Part shown: in pieces, positions 1 to 10,145 of the stretch
How the letters are laid out: each line of letters starts with the position of its first letter
Position numbering within the stretch: position 1 is the stretch's first letter
NCBI RefSeq assembly: GCF_022201045.2
Contig: NC_068556.1
Span: 1,466,001 to 1,530,000 of the forward strand
Length of the DNA stretch: 64,000 bases
Reading direction: 5' to 3'
Origin: Citrus sinensis
Lineage: Eukaryota; Streptophyta; Magnoliopsida; Sapindales; Rutaceae
Notes under the pieces: model-generated
What the model saw: only the letters and a program-made list of their open reading frames with translations
What the model was told of the DNA's origin: nothing
Database searches by the model: none
Made by a program: the position numbers and the translations under genes

Positions 1-122
1 TTAATGAGCCTAAATAAAATTTAGAGAAACATTACTGATTTTTAGATGGATTGGGTAATTCAAAGAAATTGCTACAGTATCTATCTCCATTGAGATGTTC
101 ATAGATCAAATGAAAATGACAA

Positions 123-144
123 ATATATATATATATATATATAT
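123..144. repeat. (AT)n microsatellite
   Basis: This is an uninterrupted run of about eleven AT dinucleotides in gene-free AT-rich DNA. Nothing suggests a function. Confidence 0.9.
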
Positions 145-299
145 CAATTGTGAAACGGTGCTGTGGCCATCCATAAAACCACTCAAATCTCCGAGATCAC
201 ATGCATGATGTTTTGGTTTATTAAAAAATTGACCCAAGACTCGATAGAAACCTTGTGCACACACCGTTTGTATGTAGCTGGTGAAAATTCTTGTATAAA

Positions 300-460
300 A
301 TAGTCACGCATGCATGCATTGTAATCGAACGCTTGAATTATGAAGAGGAATATAAAATAACTTATTGGTTCTCTTATTCCTTCCTTTTAATTTACTTATT
401 TCTATTTATAATTACACTCCATTTACGTAAGATTACACAACACGTTATCAGCACGTAATT
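300..460 (+). mobile_element. possible end of an LTR-retrotransposon relic
   Basis: A pyrimidine-rich AT stretch is followed at about 437-456 by a motif reading CACGTTATCAGCACG. I recall this kind of sequence just inside the LTR of some plant retroelements, at the primer-binding region. No paired LTR, gag or pol reading frame is seen in the window, so at most this is a solo fragment. The call rests on memory of the motif only. Confidence 0.25.
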
Positions 461-1540
461 GCCACCTAAAGTCAATGATCTCCCAAATGCATGGAGCGAG
501 TTAAATCAACGTAGCCTATAAGATTTCAAGTCAATATATAATCAATTAAGTAAAATTTTAAAACAAGTGAATTGAGTACATTTTTTAATTAATCAATTGA
601 GTTATTAACGAAATATGTTTTCCCTCATAAAAAAGAAGGATACATATATTTTTTTGCTCTCTAAAAACAGGTCGGGTGGTCATAAATGCATTTGGCGTTC
701 ACAATTACTAAGCTCGACTAATAATATAAGATACAAATTGTTGTTAAGTGAAATGTTTCTCATTCCCACCTATACCTTTTGTTGTGTGAATGTGAGGCTA
801 TTTCAAAATACCGGATCGTGCACTGTAAATTTGAATCAACTTATAAGAGTTCAAATTTAAATGTTAATGAGGAAGTTATGGTAGTTATGAAATTAATGTT
901 GAAGGAAGTTGAGGTAGTTGAAAGAGACTTAAATTAAATGGTAGCTATTCGAAAATGTATTTTAAATAGACACCATTAATCTATAAATAGTAATCGATAG
1001 ATTACTACAAGATATTAACTTATTTCTTAACTTCTTCAAATATACTTTTTTCACATTCCAAACACTACCACATAAATCATCATATTATATATTTATTTAT
1101 TGTTGTTCTAAATTGTTGTATTTGAGTGTGCACTCTTACAACAATTACAGTCATTGTATTCACGAGACTATCTGTTAACAACCTATTTGCACCAAAAAAT
1201 TATTTTGAGGGGTAAAAATAGTCTTTAAGGACAGTGTTGAGCACATCTTGACTTCTCTTTTTTTTTTTTTGGCATTTTATTTATTATCTTAATTCTTCTG
1301 CAACACTTTTTAACAAAAATTTTATTACATAATTTCACCAATTCTTTTGTGCCCATTCAAATACTGAACTACAAACAAGATACAAGGTATCTAACTAAAT
1401 ATCAATGAATAAATTATGAATTACTAAAAATTAATGTTGTTTTACTACATTTTTAAAAACTAAATATGTATGTGCTTAACTGTTAGTCTGTTACTCAATT
1501 TAAAAGTTTGCGATACAAATTATAAATGTGAATCTTACTT

Positions 1541-1816
1541 AGGGTGCATTTGAGATTGAGGTGCTGTAACTTTTAAGATACAGCTGCTGCGGAAAAAAAG
1601 TTGTAATTATGAAACAAAAGTTAGTAATATGTAGTAAATATAAATTTTAAATAATAATTTTGATAAAATTATTAAAGATATAATAAATTTTCTATGATAC
1701 AAGTAAAAAAACCACATCAACATAGTTTCAAAGCTACAACAACTAGTGTTTACCAAACACTTTAGTGCTATAACTTTTAAGTTACAGCAATTCAACCTCA
1801 ATCCTAAATGCACATT
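1541..1816. mobile_element. MITE-like inverted-repeat element
   Basis: The left end reads AGGGTGCATTTGAGATTGAG and continues into GCTGTAACTTTTAAGATACAGC. The reverse complement of the right end reads TGCATTTAGGATTGAGGTTG and continues into GCTGTAACTTAAAAGTTATAGC. The imperfect terminal inverted repeats are about 45-50 bp around a core of under 200 bp with no ORF. This is the layout of a small non-autonomous DNA transposon, perhaps hAT-like. No clear target-site duplication was seen. Confidence 0.65.
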
Positions 1817-2913
1817 TAAGTAATTACTTTTTATTACCCAAAAAATAATGAAATTATAACGAGCTAAACTAACTATTAGATTCAAAATGGAATGTTTTTA
1901 TAGAATATAAATGTTACCAATATTTTTAAAATTCACTTTTAATTGGTATTATCCCTAAGTTTCTGATCAACTCTAAGATATAATTTCAAATGAAATTGGC
2001 TGTTCAAATGAAATATTTTTTAAATTAATTTTCACACCCAGTTATAACTAAAGATAATTAAAAGGAAATCCAACTCAAAGTTAATCAATTAATTATTCCA
2101 GATTTTGAAAAACTCGATAATTAAGCCATTTGTTAGTCCAAATTAGATTGTAACTAATTAAAATTTTAGTTAGTTTCCGCACCCCTCGTAACATGAGGCT
2201 GCATTCCCCATCTTTGCTTGAAGCAATTGTTGCATTAGTTAAACCCAACTGGCAACAATTTACCATAATAATTTTTTTAATTATTTAATTTACTTGTTTA
2301 TTATAATAATAAACAAAAACAGATTTTTAGTTTAATATAATATTATTATTTATTTTTATTTTTATGTTCACATTATAATTATTAATATAAATTAGTAAAT
2401 TTATAATTTCTTACTCAACAATATTATAGTATATTATTTTAATTATATTAAAAGTATAACTGAATAATGTATTATTTAATTATATTATAATAATTAATCT
2501 ATAAAAATTGATTATTATTTGACAATTTAAGATAACTAATAATAAACGTCTAAATAAAAATTAAAATATAATATAATATTACATTATTTAATTATATTAT
2601 AATAATTAATAATAATATAAATAATGATATTAAATATTATTACATATGCTATAATACATATTACTCTAAACATGATAATGTATTAAAGTTTAATACATTT
2701 TAATGTGATATATAATAATGTAATATGGCCAATAAAATATAATATAGTGTGCCACCGCCGAGCGTAACTCCAACATTAAAGTCACGTCTACCCCTCGCGG
2801 GTGAATGTTGTCTGGACAAAATCTAATGTTTCCACTTGGAAATTCCGTGGCACAGTCGTAATTTTGTGAAGCATTCAAACCCTTTTTAGATCTTCTAACT
2901 TCTAAGCAACGTA
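1817..2913. other. gene-free AT-rich stretch
   Basis: From about 2260 to 2750 the DNA is almost pure A and T, with many TAATAT/ATTATA runs. No coding region, RNA gene or further element is recognised in it. Confidence 0.7.
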
Positions 2914-3397
2914 GCCACTCGGCCTTTGGCCGAGTGGTCAGGCCTGCTGCCCTCCAATTTGGAGGGCAGCAGTTCGAATCCCCACAAATGCATTGTGGGG
3001 GTATTTCCTTCCTCAATTAAAATTGAGTGAATGTAGTCTTCTTTCTTATCTAAGAGTGAGGAGTAGACATCCCTCGAATATGGTTAAAATCTGGGCAGAG
3101 CTCCATTAGCATTAATGTGAGTAGTCTTCTTCCTTATCCAAAAGTGAGGAGTAGACATCCCTTGAATATGGTTAAAATCTGGGCAGAGCTCCATTAGCAT
3201 TAATGTGAGTAGTCTTCTTCCTTATCCAAGAGTGAGGAGTAGACATCCCTCGAATATGGTTAAAATCTGGGCAGAGCTCCATTAGCATTGATGTGAGTTG
3301 GTCCCAGTAATAGTCTGATTTGTAAATATCAATTATAATATCATGTAATATGAGTTGTAGTTTGAGTAATAATCTCATGTAATAAAAAAAAAACTTA
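2914..3397 (+). mobile_element. tRNA-derived SINE, copy 1, with target-site duplications
   Basis: The head carries a Pol III-type A box (GGCCGAGTGGTCA, about 2928-2940) and a B box (AGTTCGAATCC, about 2971-2981). The tail ends in TCTCATGTAATAAAAAAAAA. The insert is flanked by an 11-bp direct repeat, TAAGCAACGTA, at 2903-2913 and 3398-3408, which fits a target-site duplication. The body and tail match a second copy on the minus strand at 55379-55697; both contain the sequence ACATCCCTCGAATAT, and their last 30 bases before the A tail are nearly the same. Unlike copy 2, this copy holds an 88-bp unit repeated three times. Confidence 0.85.
3033..3296 (+). repeat. three tandem 88-bp repeats inside the SINE
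   Basis: Units start at 3033, 3121 and 3209, each with GTAGTCTTCTT, and differ from one another at only a few bases. Each includes GGTTAAAATCTGGGCAGAGC. The second SINE copy in the window has one diverged equivalent of the unit, so the tripling is specific to this copy or its sub-family. Confidence 0.9.
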
Positions 3398-3621
3398 TAA
3401 GCAACGTAACACAAAGGCGCGTCCATGGAGATCCTTCAGTAGTGGGCCCCACATGTTTTTGCTTTCGTACATTACCCGTGATGGTGGTCGTTGTCGTCAA
3501 ATCACCTGTTGGTGGAAAAGTTTTCCCACACGCTCCAAAAGAAGAGTGTGGCTCACTCCTCGTTGAGGTTGGGATCACGTATGAAGTAACTATCACTAAT
3601 TAACCATTATGATTCAAAAAC

Positions 3622-4957
3622 TAAGGTTGCGTTTATTTTTTTTTTATTTGAAATTTGAATAGATTTGAATTTTACTGAAATTTAAATAAATTTGAATGAA
3701 AATATCTAAATAACATATTTATTTTCTCTTTTTTTACGTCTGAAGAGAAAAAACTTAAAAATTAGAAGTTTGACATAAATAATCTTTTAAGTGGTGCATA
3801 TATTTATTTTTCACAATTTATAATTTTTATAGGTTGATTAGTTTAGTAGCATTAAATAAAAAATATTATCATTGTTGATCTTAATTTAATTTTGTAATAA
3901 AAGATGTAATTATAACATCAAATTTTATTATAAAGTCAATACTATTGTTTTATTTTTTATTAATCACAATGGACATAATTTGATTTGTTCAATATTTCAG
4001 TTTAGTTAATGTTATCATGTGAATAAAAATTTAAAGCAATTAAAAAAAATAAGAATAATACAAAAATATTAGGTTTATAGATAATCTTAGAAATACATGA
4101 ATTTTTAACGGTATTTTTGAGATTTGAAATTAAAATTTTTCATTTAAATAATTTAGGGGTGGGCATTTGGTTCGGTTCAGTCCGAACCGAACCGAACCGA
4201 ACCATATTATGACAATTTGGCTTGGAGTAAAAAACCAAATGGTTCAAAAATTATGAACCATTTGGTTTTTTATTTGGTTTGGTTCAAAACCGAACCAAAT
4301 GGTTCAAGAAAAAATTAAAATTAAAAAATAGTTCATAATTTATCTTTTTTATTTTTGTTTGTTAATTAATACATGATATTATATATATCATAACATACAC
4401 TTTATTTTATTATTGAACTTTATTATTTTAATTTATTATTGTTAGATTTAATTATATTGGTTATTATTTATGGATTTCTAGATTGTTTTTGGAATTTATT
4501 ATGTTAATTTACTATTGTTAAATTTTATTATGTTGTTTATTGTTTGCTAATTTATAGACTCAAGATTATTGTTGTATTAATAGTGTATTATTATATTATA
4601 TTTTTTTATTGAATAATGAATATATAGGATAAAATCAAACCGAACCGAACCGAACCAGATTAATTTGGTTTGGTTTGGTTCGGTTCGGTTCTATAATTTG
4701 GTTCGCATTTGGTTCATAAATTCAAGAACCATTTGGTTTCAGTTTAGTTCGGTTCAGCCCCTGAACCGAACCAAACTGAATAGTGCTCACCCCTAACTTA
4801 AACTTCAGACTTAAGATAAAATTGGATTTTTTCTACTTTTTCTATTCAGATAAAATTGTCTGATAATAAGTGATAAGTTAAAAAAAAAACATAAAATAAA
4901 CAAATGTCTAAAAAAAATTAAATTCAAACTTCATACTAAAAAAACAAACAGCACCTT
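3622..4957. mobile_element. inverted-repeat element, interrupted by another element
   Basis: The left end (TAAGGTTGCGTTTATTTTTT) and the reverse complement of the right end (TAAGGTGCTGTTTGTTTTTT) are imperfect inverted repeats. Both continue into similar T-rich sequence with GAAATTTGAA or GAAGTTTGAA. The inner part is AT-rich and non-coding. A separate element at 4156-4793 sits inside it, so the outer element is the older one. Confidence 0.5.
4156..4793. mobile_element. MITE-like element with GGGGTG(G/A)GCA ends
   Basis: The left end is GGGGTGGGCATTTGGTTCGG, and the right end is its near reverse complement, ending TGCTCACCCC. Both sub-terminal regions are rich in repeated CCGAAC/GTTCGG units, at about 4175-4310 and 4635-4780. 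Elements with this end sequence are widespread in plant genomes. The core is AT-rich with no transposase. Confidence 0.75.
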
Positions 4958-5893
4958 ACTACCAAGTATTATATTTACTAATGATAATTATTCTCAAAAT
5001 TTCCCTATAAAATTTATTTCTTTAATTTATTTTCAGAACATTAATTTTAAAAAATTACGTAATTTAAAATAAGATCTCGAATTTATATGAAATTTATTGA
5101 ATTATGCATAGGTAAATTCGTTATAGTGTAATATAGATATGAATGTCCTAATATTTTTTAAAGATTGACAAAGATCTAATGAAATCCTCCCCCTAGGTTG
5201 TTATGCCACAAATAAGATGTTCAATATTTGGCACATAACCCGTCAAATCTGCCTTTAAATAATTTTAAAAAATTATTTCAATTTCTCATAATGTTAAAAA
5301 ATAAATAAAATGATTTAATTTTACAATGTGACTAATAAACGGTTCTTATAGTATCGGAGGCTTTTTTTTCTTTTTCTTTTTTTTGGGAAAAGGTATCGGA
5401 GACGTTAATACACTGTTAGTTATACATTTTATAGAAATGACAAAGTACCAAACAATCCCATACCAGAGAATTGCTATCTTCGATCTGCGGCCAAGATTGA
5501 AGTCCTACACAAGATATCATAGGAAGAGATGCAGAGATACCTAGTACCTGTGAGAGAGGGAAATACACAGTGGCCCCACAAAGTGGCCAACCTTGACTGT
5601 AGAGTCCCTTCAAAATTTAAAGTAAAAATAAAATTATATAAATGGTACATAGTGTGTGCATTATAAGCAGCACGACTTGTATCTTTCACCATTCACCAGC
5701 CAAAAGAATCAAACCCACCACCACTGCTACAAATCAATGCTACCGCACTGCACCAAAAGAGAAAATTTTCAGTTCAAAAGGTGCAATAATTCTGATCCGT
5801 GCAGTGAGCTTTCCGTACGCGTTGCTCTTGATTCTTTTCGCCATTGCTTTTTGCCTTCTGTTAAGAGATTTTTGTATCTGTGATTTTCAGGCC
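4958..5893. other. intergenic DNA and leader of the truncated TOPLESS-related gene
   Basis: No gene is recognised from 4958 to about 5640. The stretch just before 5894 ends in a T-rich tract and an acceptor-like TTTTCAG directly before the ATG. This suggests a 5' UTR intron placed just upstream of the start, as in the full-length paralogue at 10146. Confidence 0.45.
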
Positions 5894-6506
5894 ATGTCTT
5901 CTCTCATCAACAAGCAGCTCGTGTTCATCATCTTACAATTTCTCAAAGAGAAAAATATGATAGCTCTCTTGAGATCTCGTTCGAATTCTAAACGTTTTAT
6001 TTGATTTATATATAATTTATTCTTCATCGTTTATTGTGTAGCCTCGAGCGTGAATCGGGTTTGCTCTTCGACATGAAACATTTTGAGGACATGGTGCTTG
6101 CTGGGAAGCTTGATGAAGCAGAGAAATACCTCTCTGGTTTTACTCAAGTTCATGAGAACATGCTGTCAACCAAAACCTATTTTGAACTTAGAAGGCAGAA
6201 ATTTCTTGAAGCCTTGGACAAGTAATTAATTAAATTCTCTAGTTAATGATTTTTAATTATTACAACCCTTTTTTTTTTTAACCCCGTCAAACTTACTTTC
6301 ATTTGTTTAATAAGTATATTTATTATTATTATTTCGTATTGATATATAGGCATGAACGAGTCAAGGCTTTGGACATCCTCATGAAAGATATCAAAGCTTT
6401 CTCCACATATAATGAAGAAGTTTTCAAGGAGGCCAGTCTTCTGCTGCCATTGGAGAATTTTAGGTATAGATCTTATATTCGTATAGAATAACACTTTCGT
6501 CTCATG

Positions 6507-6510
6507 TATA

Positions 6511-6551
<41 letters not shown>

Positions 6552-6552
6552 T
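6507..6552. repeat. (GT)n(AT)n microsatellite
   Basis: About ten GT units run straight into about ten AT units. It lies in intron 3 of the truncated TOPLESS-related gene. Confidence 0.9.
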
Positions 6553-6821
6553 ATCTCTCAAGTTTTTTATTTTTATTTTTATTATAAAATTTTAATACCT
6601 CATAATATAATTACAATGTAGCGTCAATTTTTTTTTTTTTAAATGCAGCTGTTAATGGATCATTGTAAGTGAAGTTTTAGAAATTAAATATAAGAAACAC
6701 AAATGATAAAATAAATTTTATGAGAGATGAAAGTCTCATTCTTCCAATTCTGTAATCATTTTCTCGTATAGACTTTCGCATGTACATATAATTGCTAAGA
6801 ACTATGTACAAGTCCACAATA

Positions 6822-6830
6822 ATATATGTG

Positions 6831-6891
<61 letters not shown>

Positions 6892-6897
6892 ATATAA
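6822..6897. repeat. (AT)n(GT)n(GTAT)n compound microsatellite
   Basis: AT units, then about fourteen GT units, then GTAT repeats. It is in the same intron as the microsatellite at 6507 and of similar composition in mirrored order. Confidence 0.9.
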
Positions 6898-7248
6898 AAT
6901 GAATTTTTTTTGTTAATAAATAATGTTTTAACTTCAACTATAATTAATGACTGAAAAAATGCAGTTATATACAACTCATATATGGGTTTCATTAATTTTG
7001 AGTTCATTGGCAATTTTTTTTATAGGCAACACGAATCACTTGCCAGGTATGGTGACCCAAAGACTGAAAGAAGAAATGTAGTGAGAGGATTAAAGCAATG
7101 CATCCAGGAAAATCCAGCGTTCAGTGGCAAATTGCTGTTCCCAATTACCAGCACTTCGTGCTTGCAGCGCCTCTTTATGTATGCAAGAGCTGCAGCTTCT
7201 TCTTCTGCTGCTGCCAATGGCAAGGCCAAATCCATAGCCTTTCTTTAA

Positions 7249-8096
7249 TTAGGAACAATCCCCTGGCTACAGTTTCTTCAATATATCTAATTTTGCTACA
7301 TTTTCGCATCACCATATAGCTAGAATAAATTTTACCCTCTGTTGTCTTAAGGTATTGTTTGTTTTTTTTTTACTGCTAAGATGATGGATTCAATTTGGAT
7401 ATCTTGCATTTCTGCTTTTTTTTTTTTTTAAACTATTCCTTATTAATAGATAGATTTGGCTCCTTATTGACCATAGCATAAAACAACATACAAATAGTAA
7501 ATTATAGGAGGCTAAACAGTAAAACTTGCATGCAAAATTAGCAGTACAACCCTTTGTCTTCTTGTCTATAAGTTTTTGGTCTAGTGGGCTCGGCCCTCTA
7601 GCCTGAACACTGCATGGCCGCTGCTCATTCAATCAACCTCTACTTGCACGTCAATAATTTTATACAAAGTATAAATAATAATAATAATATGACATCAATC
7701 AACAACATCTACTCTTTAATTTTACTTTTTATATCATTATTAATGAGAAAATTATTTTATCACTGGTCAATTAAGTGACTCATCAAATTACATAATATGA
7801 ATGAAATACTCATCAGATACCATGTAAATCTCATCAAATTCATTTTCGAGTGATAAGAGTGCAGTGTTTACCTCGTGAATATGATACAAGAAAGTATTAA
7901 GAAAAAAATATGTTACATTTCAAATTTTTATTAAATTATTTGAAACTTCTACGTTTAGATTTAAAATCTTCTCTACGATGTTCAAGCCCTTGCGTGTGCA
8001 ATTTGTGGGAGAATACAAATTTCAACAATTTGAAAACAGTTGCATTTTAGTGGGTGGTTTTAGAGATAGTTACGTCCACTTTTGGTAATAATAACG
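7249..8096. other. intergenic DNA after the truncated gene
   Basis: The 3' flank of the truncated TOPLESS-related gene. It is AT-rich with homopolymer T runs. No reading frame, RNA gene or element is recognised. Confidence 0.5.
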
Positions 8097-8631
8097 TAAG
8101 GCTACGTTTGGAAGTCAAGATTGGATTGGATTAACTTTTAGGATTAAATTAGATTGGATTAAATTGAATTATGTATAATACTATCTTTTGTTTGGTACAA
8201 TATTAAACAAAACTATGCTAATTTAATTTAATAAACTTAAATAACTATTAAAATAATATTATTTTAAATTATATTGATTTAATATTTAATACTAGTTTAA
8301 ATAAATTAATGAATAAAATTTTGATATTCTATATAAAAAGAAAATTACAAGTTAAAAAATTATAAAATTAACTTCTACGTTTAATTTTTATTAAAATATT
8401 GGGTTAAATGAAAAATAAAAGAGTGATAAAGAGAATACAAATTCTTCATTTAATTTTATCTCATCTAAACCCATATAAATATAAGGATTAGTAATCCCAA
8501 TTTTTTGGACTATATTTTAATCTATCCTATTAGTTTATAACAACCAAAAATACCTTAAAATTAGATTATTTTATTAATTATAAAATTTAATCCAATTCCA
8601 TAGTTTATAGAAGCTCCCAAACATAGCTTTA
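8097..8631. mobile_element. MITE-like inverted-repeat element
   Basis: The left end reads TAAGGCTACGTTTGGAAG. The reverse complement of the right end reads TAAAGCTATGTTTGGGAG. Both are followed by GGATTGGATTAA-like sequence (left about 8122, right about 8585). The core is AT-rich without coding capacity. It lies about 350 bp upstream of the proposed TATA box of the full-length TOPLESS-related gene. Confidence 0.7.
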
Positions 8632-8978
8632 GGAACTTGTTATCTTACGGCGGCTGCTGTAAGGGAGCCCTCGCCAGTCGCCATTACGTAAATGTCACTT
8701 CTAAAAAAAAAAAGAAAGAAGGAAAACGTACGGTAAATATAAAAAATATGGACCTGTCTATGGTACAGATTCTGTACCTAACATCTCCCGTCATCCCACC
8801 GTCCCATTTTCTATGGTTTAATTTCTCACTCCACATCCAAGCTCATCCAACGGCTGATGCTGCAGTCTGTAGCTTACAGATTCTGTAAGCTAGTCGAGTC
8901 CCAAAAATATTCAAAATCAAATAATAGAGAGACGCATGAGTGGACCCCACCGGTGAGCCCCAGCTAAAGCTAATGTTC

Positions 8979-8988
8979 TTATATAAGC
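8979..8988 (+). promoter_or_regulatory. candidate TATA box of the TOPLESS-related gene
   Basis: CTTATATAAG lies in the GC-richer stretch before the gene. A start about 30 bp downstream would give a leader to about 9254, where CAG|GTGAGCC looks like a donor for a 5' UTR intron ending at about 10114 (TATAG). The ATG at 10146 follows 31 bp later. Confidence 0.4.
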
Positions 8989-10145
8989 CAGTTGACTTAT
9001 AACCCGCTGGCTTATCAAAAGATGACAAGCAAAGAAGATATTATCTGGTACACCCCGCCACTGTTATAGGTCAGTCGCCCCGATCCCCTCCACTTCACGG
9101 CTCTCTCAGTCTCACGGTGCCACCATTTAGCCTCTATGAGTTCAGAGAGAGAAAGTGAAAGTTTTCAGATAAAAAGAGAGAAACACAACCACTAAACATT
9201 AAAAAAAGAAAAAGAAAAATCATAGTTAGCTCGCTCTCTTTGTTTACTTTTTCAGGTGAGCCTTTTCTCCGTTACTTTTAATGTTTTTTTAAGAAAAAGA
9301 AAGAAATAAATTTATTGATAATTTTTGGTTTCATCTATGCTAACTTAAGCTGTAAGTACAGGTTTCTCCCTTGGCCAAAATCAAGTATTATGATTTTTTT
9401 TAATCTTTTAAGCTCGAATTTCTGTACTTTTTCAATTCTTTATTTTATTTGTGAAATGTCTAATCTTGGTGTAGCTGCTTTCTCGTGATTCTTTCTTGAT
9501 CTGTGCGATTATCTTTGACGGTGGCTTGTTTCTGTTTGCGTTGTTGAAGACGGCTGTCTAATTTTGTTGTTTTGAGGCGTTTTCTTGTTTGTTTGTTTAG
9601 GATTCCTTTTGATGGATCAAAGCCCTAACCCTTTATTTTGTTTAGTTGCCGAGAATATGGAGGAAACAAGGAAGTGAAATTTTTTCCTCAGGTTTCAAAT
9701 TCATGAATTATTGTTTTAATTAGAGGAATGGATTTACAACTGTCAGAGCTGCTTGATTGTGGTTATTTTGTGTCTGTGTGTGTTTGTGGTTGTGTTTGGT
9801 TGCTGAGAAAATGTACGGAAAGAAAAGATTTTTGTCTATAGTTTCTTGTCAATATCCCAGAGTTGCTTCTATATTTTAAGTATTTTGAAGAAAACAGCAG
9901 AAACTAAGTGCAGTTTTTATGAAAAAATTGAGAGGAGAAATGCAAATTTAGATTTTGCTGTGTTATGTTACTCTTTTGAGAAAGAAAAAAGTAATGATTT
10001 GCCTGACCAATTGAGCCTCAGAGTTATATTGGGCTTCATTTTTTTTTTTGTTTTTTTTGTTTTAGGTATAAGTTATTTTGTTTATCGGTTTCCCAAATTT
10101 GGTTTCATTTATAGGTGTTGGAGACTAGAAAGGACTACCGTGGAG

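Larger units (their letters stand above)
5894..7248 (+). pseudogene. TOPLESS-related gene reduced to the N-terminal LisH/CTLH domain; probable pseudogene
   Basis: Four exons are readable: 5894 to about 5976, 6042-6221, 6350-6463 and 7026-7248. Exons 2 and 3 are exactly as long (180 and 114 nt) and in the same phase as those of the full-length paralogue at 10146. The product would be about 198 aa: LisH (residues 1-35, start MSSLINKQLVF), CTLH, and the helical segment with ARYGDPKT. It then ends in an alanine/serine-rich tail instead of continuing to the linker and WD40 propellers. Exon 1 lacks a usable donor: the nearest GT, at 5979, gives the wrong phase for exon 2. Translation would need another splice or a start at the in-frame Met at 6073. 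Known TOPLESS N-domains tetramerise and bind EAR motifs of repressors. At positions matching TPL R67 and Y68 this copy has Met and Leu; F74 is kept. Retained introns exclude a retrocopy. If expressed, it could compete with full-length proteins. Confidence 0.7.

Noticed and set aside
2914-2990. a functional nuclear tRNA gene
   Set aside because: A and B boxes are present, but there is no acceptor stem and the anticodon arm is replaced by a perfect 14-bp palindrome. It is the head of a SINE.
3033-3296. a CRISPR-like array
   Set aside because: The three 88-bp units are directly adjacent without spacers, inside a plant SINE.
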